Origin: an uncultured Verrucomicrobiales bacterium | GTDB taxonomy: Bacteria; Verrucomicrobiota; Verrucomicrobiae; Limisphaerales; CANJSG01 | Assembly: GCA_946480965.1 (NCBI GenBank) | Contig: CAMLMI010000102.1 | Location: 1 to 13,396 of the forward strand | Direction: 5' to 3' | Length of the DNA: 13,396 bases | Shown: positions 5,129 to 10,629 of the stretch, one piece after another | How the letters are laid out: every line of letters begins with the position of its first letter | Numbering within the stretch: position 1 is the first letter of the stretch | Made by a program: the position numbers and the translations under genes | Notes under the pieces: generated by a model | Told to the model about the DNA's origin: nothing | What the model saw: the letters and a program-made list of their open reading frames with translations, nothing else | Database searches by the model: none

Positions 5129-6181
5129 TCAGGCCACGCCGAACGTGTAGATCGTCGTCGAGCGGAAGGTCTCGCCGGGGCGCAGGACCACGCTGGGGAA
5201 CTTGGGCTGGTTGATCGAGTCCGGGTAGTGCTGCGTCTCCAGGCAGAAGCCGCCGTGCTGGGCGTATTTCACGCCGCCGACGCCGGTGAGCGGTTCGGTC
5301 GGGAGGAAGTTGCCGCTGTAGAGCTGGATGCCGGGCTCGGTGGTCCGCACTTCCAGCAAACGGCCGGAGCCGGGTTCCACCACCCGCGCCGCCAGGGTGA
5401 GCGACTGGCCGCCGCCGTTGATCACGTAGTTGTGGTCGTAGCCGGGCGGCGTCAGCCCGGTCAGCAGGAGCCGGGAGCCGATCGTGGTGGGCGTGGTGAA
5501 GTCGAGCGGCGTGCCCCGGACCGGCGCGATCTCGCCGGTGGGGATCAGCGCGGCATCGACCGGGGTGTAGCCGTCGCAGTTCAGATAGACCACGTGGCCC
5601 CGGATGTCCCCAGAGCCGGCCAGATTGAAATAGCTGTGGTTCGTCAGGTTGACCGGCGTGGCCTGGTCCGTGGTGGCGCGGTAGTCGATCCGCAGCTCGT
5701 TCTTCGCGGTCAAGGTGTAGGTCACGACCGTGGTCAGCGTGCCGGGATAGCCTTCCTCGCCGTCGGGGCTGACGTAGGTGAACTCCACGGCCACGCCATC
5801 GGCCGTGGCGGGCAGGGGCTTGGCGGACCAGAGCTTCTTGTCGAAACCGGCCACGCCGCCGTGGAGATGGTTTTCACCGTTGTTCTTCGCCAGCGAGTAG
5901 GTCTTTCCATCGAGGGTGAACCGGCCCTGGGCGATGCGGTTGGCGAAACGTCCGGTGGCGCAGCCGAAGTAGGGGCTCTCCGTCAGATACTGGGCGAGAT
6001 TGTCGAAGCCGAGAACGATGTTGCCGCTGCGGCCGTTGCGGTCCGGCGCGTGGATCTCGGTCACGGTCGCGCCGTAGTCGATCAGCTTCACCGTGACGCC
6101 GGCGGCGTTCTTCAGGGTGAAGCAGGTGGCGGCGCGGCCATCGGGCAGCGTTCCGAACGGGGCGGTGTGCAGCGTGTTCAT
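5129..6181 (-). CDS. galM: Aldose 1-epimerase (mutarotase)
   Basis: 350 residues from ATG at 6181. It interconverts alpha and beta anomers of galactose, glucose and related aldoses in the cytoplasm (Leloir pathway entry). The family signature is plain: FGCATGRFANRIAQGRFTLD and NNGENHLHGG (H107), then VNLTNHSYFNL with catalytic H182, PPGYDHNYV with substrate-binding D249, PGIQLYSGNFL, and GFCLETQHYPDS with catalytic base E315. All key residues are present and the length is typical. A TTG 45 bases further upstream would add 15 unconserved residues, so the ATG is preferred although its Shine-Dalgarno sequence is weak. There is no signal peptide. It faces the oxidoreductase gene tail to tail across a repeat-filled gap and diverges from the ArsC-like gene. 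No gal operon partners are nearby. Confidence 0.93.
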   Translation of the reverse strand: MNTLHTAPFGTLPDGRAATCFTLKNAAGVTVKLIDYGATVTEIHAPDRNGRSGNIVLGFDNLAQYLTESPYFGCATGRFANRIAQGRFTLDGKTYSLAKNNGENHLHGGVAGFDKKLWSAKPLPATADGVAVEFTYVSPDGEEGYPGTLTTVVTYTLTAKNELRIDYRATTDQATPVNLTNHSYFNLAGSGDIRGHVVYLNCDGYTPVDAALIPTGEIAPVRGTPLDFTTPTTIGSRLLLTGLTPPGYDHNYVINGGGQSLTLAARVVEPGSGRLLEVRTTEPGIQLYSGNFLPTEPLTGVGGVKYAQHGGFCLETQHYPDSINQPKFPSVVLRPGETFRSTTIYTFGVA

Positions 6182-6418
6182 CGTGTCAGGGCGGGGAGCT
6201 TGGGATGCCCGGCCCGCGTGCGGCAAGGCGCGGGTGGGATTCCATCGCGGGGAAATAGCTTAACGCGGCTGACGCGAATGTGAACGCGGGTCGGAGTCCG
6301 CCGCGCCTGCGCATACGCCCAAGCAGGCCCGGCCGTGCGGTCCGGCATCGATGGTCCCGGCGGGTATCCGAGGCTGTGGGCGTGACCGTGGGCGGGCGTT
6401 TTGGCAGCCTTCGCCGCG

Positions 6419-6772
6419 ATGTTGAAAGTCTTTGCCTACGCCGGCTGCGACACCTGTCGCAAGGCGCTGAAGTTTCTCAGGGAGCGGGGTGTCGCGCACG
6501 AGGTCGTCCCCATCCGCGAAACGCCTCCGACCCGGGCGGAGCTGGCGCGGATGCTGGTCTTTCACGGCGGCGATCTCCGGAAGCTCTGCAACACCTCGGG
6601 CCAAGACTACAAGGCGCTCGGGCTGGCCGCGAAGCTGCCGACGCTCCCGGAAGACGAGGCGCTGGCCCTTCTGGCCGGAAACGGCAATCTCGTGAAACGC
6701 CCCTTCGTGCTCGGGCCAGACTTTGGCCTCGTGGGTTTCAAGCCGGAGGAATGGGAGCGGCGGTTGGGCTGA
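6419..6772 (+). CDS. ArsC/Spx-family protein (arsenate reductase-like)
   Basis: 117 residues from ATG at 6419 (MLKVFAYAGCDTCRKALKFL). Thioredoxin-fold ArsC/Spx/YffB family: first strand, then a CxxC motif (C10, C13), helix RKALKFLRERG, and the conserved end KRPFVLG...GFKPEEWERRL. The family includes glutaredoxin-coupled arsenate reductases, the RNA-polymerase-binding regulator Spx and unassigned YffB-type proteins. The CxxC form is shared by Spx and YffB types and is less typical of genuine ArsC (single Cys with downstream Arg residues), so arsenate reduction should not be assumed. No ars genes are near. TTG at 6401 would add six residues. It converges on the DUF1080 gene with only 19 bp between stops. 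Confidence 0.85.
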   Translation: MLKVFAYAGCDTCRKALKFLRERGVAHEVVPIRETPPTRAELARMLVFHGGDLRKLCNTSGQDYKALGLAAKLPTLPEDEALALLAGNGNLVKRPFVLGPDFGLVGFKPEEWERRLG

Positions 6773-6791
6773 GGCATCCGGTTCGCCAGGC

Positions 6792-7964
6792 TCAGCGCAC
6801 CGGCGCGAGGATCTCCACGCTCCTGAACCAGACTTCGCAGTCTTGGCCGCCGTGGACTTGCAGGGCGAATTTGCCCTCGCGACGTCCGGGATCGTTTTCC
6901 AGGCGAGCGATCTTCTGGCCATTGACCTCCGTCTCGATGCGGCCGCCGTAGGCGTGGACGACCAGCGTGTTCCATTGGCCGGGCTTGAAGGATTTCTTCA
7001 ACTGCTCCTCGGTCGGTTGGCTGGCCCATTGGCGGCCGTTGGTTTCGTAGAGACCACCGACATCCTTGGCGGGATCGATCTCGGCCTGGAATCCCGAGAC
7101 GCCGCTCGCGCCGCCTGCTTCGGTGCGGAAGTAGAAACCGCTGTTGCCCTTCACGGACTTGAAAGTCACCCGCGCGCTGAAGTCGCCGTAGGAACGCTCG
7201 CTGAGCAGATGGCCGTAGTCGGTTTCGGCCGCGGAGTGGCGGCCGACGAGCGCGCCCTGCTCGTAGGTCCAAGTGCCTTTGCCGCTCGGACGCCAGCCTT
7301 GAAGCGTCTGGCCGTCGAGCAGGGGACGCCATTCGTGGCGGCCGAGATCGGCGAGACGGAGGTTGCGGTATTCGACATGGACGTCTTTGCCGGAATGGAC
7401 CTGGAGGGCGATGAGGCCTTCGAGCTTTTGGCCATCGTAGTAGTCGGCGGCGGGCACGCCGTTGACCCAGGAACGGATGCGGGTGCCGACGGCCTCGATG
7501 CGGTAGCGGTTCCATTCGCCGACCTTGAAGGCCTGCTGGGCGGCGGGGTTGTTGGTCAGGGGCTGGAGCCAGGCGCGGCCGCCCTGTTCGTAGAGCCCGC
7601 CGGACCAGGCGCGTTTGCTGGGATCGACCTCGATCTGGTAGCCGACCATGTCGTTCTTGGCGTTGAAGCCGCTGCGGATCTGGATGCCGGCATTGCCGGA
7701 GTCGATCTTGACCTCCAGTTCCAGGATGAAGTCGCCGTAGGTGCGGTCCGTGCAGAGCCAGCCGTGGCCGCCCTGGCCGGTCTCGCCGACGATGGTGCCG
7801 TCGCGGATGGAATACTTGGCCTGTCCGCGCAAATCCCAGCCGGTCCAGTCGCGCCCGTTGAAGAGCGGCTTCAAGCGCGCTTCGGTGGAAGGGGTGCGGC
7901 AGGCGGTGAGCCAGGCGAGCGACGAGACGAGCGCGGTCGTGAGGGCGAATCGGGCGAAGGTCAT
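6792..7964 (-). CDS. Lipoprotein with two DUF1080 (3-keto-disaccharide hydrolase) domains
   Basis: 390 residues from ATG at 7964. The N-terminus MTFARFALTTALVSSLAWLT ending in AC is a lipoprotein signal with lipobox LTAC (Cys22). Two DUF1080/PF06439 concanavalin-like domains follow in tandem. Domain one, roughly residues 31-205, contains LKPLFNGRDWTGWDLRG, GWLCTDRTYGDFILELEVKI and NAGIQIRSG. Domain two, roughly 212-385, contains WRPLLDGQTLQGWRPSGKG, ERSYGDFSARVTFKSVKGNS and GFYFRTEAGG. Each has a KxGxWN-type strand (VGEWNRYRIEA, PGQWNTLVVHA) and a closing ...FALQVHGGQD-like strand. PF06439 now includes 3-keto-disaccharide hydrolases, but most members are untested. Expected location is the outer membrane or periplasm. 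An in-frame extension upstream to 8222 is open but would destroy the signal peptide and overlap hisB, so it is rejected. Confidence 0.88.
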   Translation of the reverse strand: MTFARFALTTALVSSLAWLTACRTPSTEARLKPLFNGRDWTGWDLRGQAKYSIRDGTIVGETGQGGHGWLCTDRTYGDFILELEVKIDSGNAGIQIRSGFNAKNDMVGYQIEVDPSKRAWSGGLYEQGGRAWLQPLTNNPAAQQAFKVGEWNRYRIEAVGTRIRSWVNGVPAADYYDGQKLEGLIALQVHSGKDVHVEYRNLRLADLGRHEWRPLLDGQTLQGWRPSGKGTWTYEQGALVGRHSAAETDYGHLLSERSYGDFSARVTFKSVKGNSGFYFRTEAGGASGVSGFQAEIDPAKDVGGLYETNGRQWASQPTEEQLKKSFKPGQWNTLVVHAYGGRIETEVNGQKIARLENDPGRREGKFALQVHGGQDCEVWFRSVEILAPVR

Positions 7965-8078
7965 GGGATGTGGGAAGACTCTCCCGTCGTCGGGCGCATT
8001 CGGACAATCCTCCATTTGGGTCATCAGGGCGGGTTTTCCCTTGGCGACGCGACCGGCGGCTCCGCTAGTCTCGTCTCC

Positions 8079-8741
8079 ATGCTCAAGCGCCACGCGCAAC
8101 TGAAACGGGCCACGAAGGAGACCTCCATCGAGGTCCGGCTCAACATCGACGGATCCGGCAAATCCACCATCAAGACCGGCGTGCCGTTCTTCGACCACAT
8201 GCTCACGCTCTTCGCCAAGCACGCCACGGTCGATCTCTTCCTCAAATGCAAGGGAGACCTAGAAGTGGACGCGCACCACACGGTGGAGGATTGCGGCATC
8301 GCGCTCGGGCAGGCGTTCGTCCAGGCGCTCGGCGACAAGAAGGGCATCCGCCGTTATGGCACGGGATTCGATCCGCGTAATCCGTTCACCGGCGAGGCCT
8401 ACGTGCCGATGGACGAATGCCTGGCGCGGTGCGTGATCGACTTCAGCGGGCGTCCGTATCTCGTGTGGCGCGGACTGAATAAGTTCGGCCAGTTGCGCAT
8501 CAATGAGTTGGACAAGACGCAGGACATGTCCTCCGCGTTCCGGTTCGGATTGGCCCGGGAATTCTTCCAGGGCTTCGCGAACGAAGCGCGGTGCAATCTG
8601 CATCTGGAACTGCTCTATGGCGACGAACCGCACCACATCGTGGAAGGCCTCTTCAAGGCCTTCGCCCGCGCGACGGACGCGGCGTGCGCGCGCGACCCGC
8701 GGATCGAGGGCCAGTTGCCGAGCACGAAAGGCAAGCTGTAG
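8079..8741 (+). CDS. hisB: Imidazoleglycerol-phosphate dehydratase
   Basis: 220 residues from ATG at 8079. It catalyses the dehydration of imidazole glycerol phosphate to imidazole acetol phosphate, the sixth step of histidine synthesis. Hallmarks: TGVPFFDHMLTLFAKH, the metal-binding DAHHTVEDCGIALGQAF (H66, H67, E70, D71), YVPMDECLARCVIDFSGRPY, and the second metal motif EPHHIVEGLFKAFARA (H185, H186, E189). It is a stand-alone dehydratase with no N-terminal histidinol-phosphatase domain. Compared with the usual 195-200 residues it has an insertion of about 12 residues (TGFDPRNPFTGE, 95-106) between RRYG and AYVPMDE, plus a longer C-terminal tail (IEGQLPSTKGKL). No other his genes flank it. 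It diverges from the DUF1080 gene with 114 bp between start codons. Confidence 0.95.
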   Translation: MLKRHAQLKRATKETSIEVRLNIDGSGKSTIKTGVPFFDHMLTLFAKHATVDLFLKCKGDLEVDAHHTVEDCGIALGQAFVQALGDKKGIRRYGTGFDPRNPFTGEAYVPMDECLARCVIDFSGRPYLVWRGLNKFGQLRINELDKTQDMSSAFRFGLAREFFQGFANEARCNLHLELLYGDEPHHIVEGLFKAFARATDAACARDPRIEGQLPSTKGKL

Positions 8742-8744
8742 TCT

Positions 8745-8780
8745 GCGGCGCGACCCGCTGAATAACCCGAACCGCGCCGC
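8745..8780 (+). terminator. Hairpin between hisB and the sigma factor gene
   Basis: GCGGCGCG (8745-8752) pairs perfectly with CGCGCCGC (8773-8780) across a 20-base loop. It starts three bases after the hisB stop and ends nine bases before the sigma factor GTG. No T-tract follows. It may separate hisB transcription from the sigma operon, or influence initiation at the GTG. Confidence 0.4.
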
Positions 8781-8789
8781 GTCCTAACT

Positions 8790-9395
8790 GTGTCGAAAGA
8801 ACCGGAAAAAATTCCTCCGCCCGACGATATGCCGCTCGTCCGAGCCGCCCAGAAGGGCGACATGGCGGCGTTCGAGGAGCTCGTCGCCCGACATCGCGAC
8901 AAGGTGTATGCCCGTGCCTTCAGCATGGTGCGGCGCGAGGACGAGGCGCTGGATCTTTCGCAGGATGCCTGGGTGAAGGCATGGCAGCGGATCGGCCAGT
9001 TCCTGGGCGACTCCAGCTTCGCCACCTGGATGACGCGCATCGTCATCAACCTTTGCCTGGACCATCTGCGGCGGCAGAAAAAGTTTCGGACCGACTCGAT
9101 TGAATTGATGGAAGAGGAGTCGGGCGGCGTCGAACGGTTGTTGCCCACGGAAACGGTCAACCCGACCGCCGGACTGGAGCGGACGGAACTGCGGAAGCGG
9201 ATCGACGAGGCGCTGGAGAAGCTGTCCCACGAGCACCGGACGGTCCTGATCCTGCACGAATTTGAAGAGCTTGAGTATAAAGAGATCGCCAAACGGATGG
9301 GCTGCTCGATCGGAACGATCATGTCGCGCCTGTTCTACGCCCGGCGACGCATGGCCGGGCTGATGGCCTCCTGGAAGAAGAACGACGACACATGA
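8790..9395 (+). CDS. ECF-type RNA polymerase sigma factor
   Basis: 201 residues, start GTG at 8790. It binds core RNA polymerase and directs it to an extracytoplasmic-response promoter set. Region 2 is clear at about 25-85: FEELVARHRDKVYARAFSMV, LSQDAWVKAWQRIGQF, and the region 2.3/2.4 segment SSFATWMTRIVINLCLDHLR. Region 4 lies at about 140-190: ALEKLSHEHRTVLILHEFEE, then the helix-turn-helix YKEIAKRMGCSIGTIMSRLF. A 40-residue acidic linker separates them. The stop overlaps the start of the next gene (ATGA, 9392-9395), so translation is coupled to the anti-sigma factor. Its subgroup and target promoters cannot be told from sequence alone. Confidence 0.95.
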   Translation: MSKEPEKIPPPDDMPLVRAAQKGDMAAFEELVARHRDKVYARAFSMVRREDEALDLSQDAWVKAWQRIGQFLGDSSFATWMTRIVINLCLDHLRRQKKFRTDSIELMEEESGGVERLLPTETVNPTAGLERTELRKRIDEALEKLSHEHRTVLILHEFEELEYKEIAKRMGCSIGTIMSRLFYARRRMAGLMASWKKNDDT

Positions 9396-9889
9396 ACACG
9401 AACCAGCAACTCGAAATCCAGGCGTATGTGGACGGCCAGTTGGCCGCCGCCGACGCCCGGCGCGTGGAGCTTCAATTGGCCGACGATCCGGCCGGGGCCG
9501 CCTTGGCCGCCGAACTCCGGCTGGTGCGGGACACCGTGCGGCGCGGCGAACCCGTGATGGCCGTGCCCGAGACGCGCGAGTTCTACTTCAGCCAGATCCA
9601 GCGGCGCATCGAGGCCGAGGAAAAGGTCGCCGCTCGCATTCCGGCACCCGCTCCCTTCGATTGGTTCCGGCGGCTGCTCCTGCCGGTGGCGGGCGTCGCG
9701 GCCGTGGCCGTGGTGGCCGCGCTTTCGCTGCGCACCGCGCCCTATGTCCCCGGCGAGATGGTGATCGCCTCCGAGGAGATGGGCGCGATCACTTTTCGCT
9801 CCGAGCAGAACCAGTTGACGGTCGTCTATCTTTTCGACAAGTCATCGGCCGACAGCACCGACGCCACTTCCGAAGCCCCCCTTGACTGA
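9392..9889 (+). CDS. Membrane-anchored anti-sigma factor, no zinc site
   Basis: 165 residues, overlapping the sigma gene by 4 bp. The N-terminal cytoplasmic part (LEIQAYVDGQLAAADARRVE, then LADDPAGAALAAEL) is the short helical sigma-binding domain typical of anti-ECF factors. One membrane segment follows at about residues 95-113 (LLLPVAGVAAVAVVAALSL), after the basic-aromatic FDWFRR. The periplasmic tail of about 50 residues contains EEMGAITFRSEQNQLTVVYLF. The protein has no Cys or His at all, so it lacks the HxxxCxxC zinc motif of ZAS anti-sigma factors. Position and topology support the call; release by regulated proteolysis is the usual mechanism but not shown here. Confidence 0.8.
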   Translation: MNTNQQLEIQAYVDGQLAAADARRVELQLADDPAGAALAAELRLVRDTVRRGEPVMAVPETREFYFSQIQRRIEAEEKVAARIPAPAPFDWFRRLLLPVAGVAAVAVVAALSLRTAPYVPGEMVIASEEMGAITFRSEQNQLTVVYLFDKSSADSTDATSEAPLD

Positions 9890-9890
9890 G

Positions 9891-10343
9891 ATGATCCCGA
9901 TGACACGACATCTGTGCGCGCTCGCCGCGTTTCTGGGCCTGCTCCTTTGCGGAACGGTGGCCTCCGCCGCAGAAACCAAGCTGGAGGTGACCCTCGTCTG
10001 GGGGACCAACGACGCGAAATCGCCCGATCCGGACCACAAGGATCTGGAGGGCGATCTCGCCGAACGGCTGAAGAAGGTCTTCCAGTGGAAGAACTATTTC
10101 CTCGTCAACCGCAAGAAGGGTTCGGTCAAAGACGACGGCGCGGTCGCCAAGTTCCAGTTGAGCGACAAAGCCGTGGTCGAGATCAAGGCCCTCGCGGATT
10201 CCAAGTATGAGATCCGGCTCATCGGCAAGGACAACCTCGTCGTCACCCGCACGGAGGTGATCAAGAAAGCGGACGTGGTGGCCTTGGCCGGCGACGTGAA
10301 GAACACCGACTGCGCTTGGTTCATCCTCATCCGCCAGAAGTAG
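9891..10343 (+). CDS. Small secreted protein of the sigma operon, function unknown
   Basis: 150 residues from ATG at 9891, one base after the anti-sigma stop; ATG at 9900 (MTRHLCALAAFLGLLLCGTV) is equally possible. A signal peptide ends at ASAA|ETK. The mature part of about 120 residues is beta-rich and charged: TKLEVTLVWGTND, KDLEGDLAERLKKVFQWKNY, NRKKGSVKDD, IRLIGKDNLVVTRTEV, NTDCAWFILI. I do not recognise a named domain. As third gene of the operon it may act as a periplasmic sensor or effector of the sigma/anti-sigma pair. One Cys remains in the mature protein, near the C-terminus. Confidence 0.75.
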   Translation: MIPMTRHLCALAAFLGLLLCGTVASAAETKLEVTLVWGTNDAKSPDPDHKDLEGDLAERLKKVFQWKNYFLVNRKKGSVKDDGAVAKFQLSDKAVVEIKALADSKYEIRLIGKDNLVVTRTEVIKKADVVALAGDVKNTDCAWFILIRQK

Positions 10344-10367
10344 CCGCTTTCTCGCAGAGCTCGTCGC

Positions 10368-10416
10368 GACACTCGATCATCGGTTCCCAGAAGCCGAGAT
10401 CGAGTGTCTCGTTTTT
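10368..10416 (+). terminator. Intrinsic terminator of the sigma operon
   Basis: GACACTCGATC (10368-10378) pairs perfectly with GATCGAGTGTC (10398-10408). TCGG/CCGA extends the stem inward past a bulged A. GTTTTT follows at 10411-10416. It lies 25 bases past the stop of the secreted protein gene and is the best intrinsic terminator in the window. Confidence 0.75.
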
Positions 10417-10629
10417 AGAGGATGTTCCCGAGGACGGCGTGGCCAAAGACGCGTCGGCGGTCATGCAAGTTGCCCGCAAGCGCTTGAAACGACAGGCCTC
10501 TAGGGATTCAGGCTTGCGTCCTACATCGCCAAACGGCATTGCTGTCCCAAAATTAGATCACACCTCCGGGACGCGGTGTCGATGTCGTCAATGCAGTGGC
10601 CGGTTCGGGACAATCAACGCGCAATTTTT

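Noticed and set aside
4847..6283. 478-codon open frame on the plus strand
   Set aside because: Antisense to galM, whose catalytic residues are all present on the minus strand; the frame also runs through the hairpin array.
6723..8078. N-terminal extension of hisB upstream of 8079
   Set aside because: The open frame continues upstream but is antisense to the DUF1080 lipoprotein. HisB homology begins shortly after the ATG at 8079.
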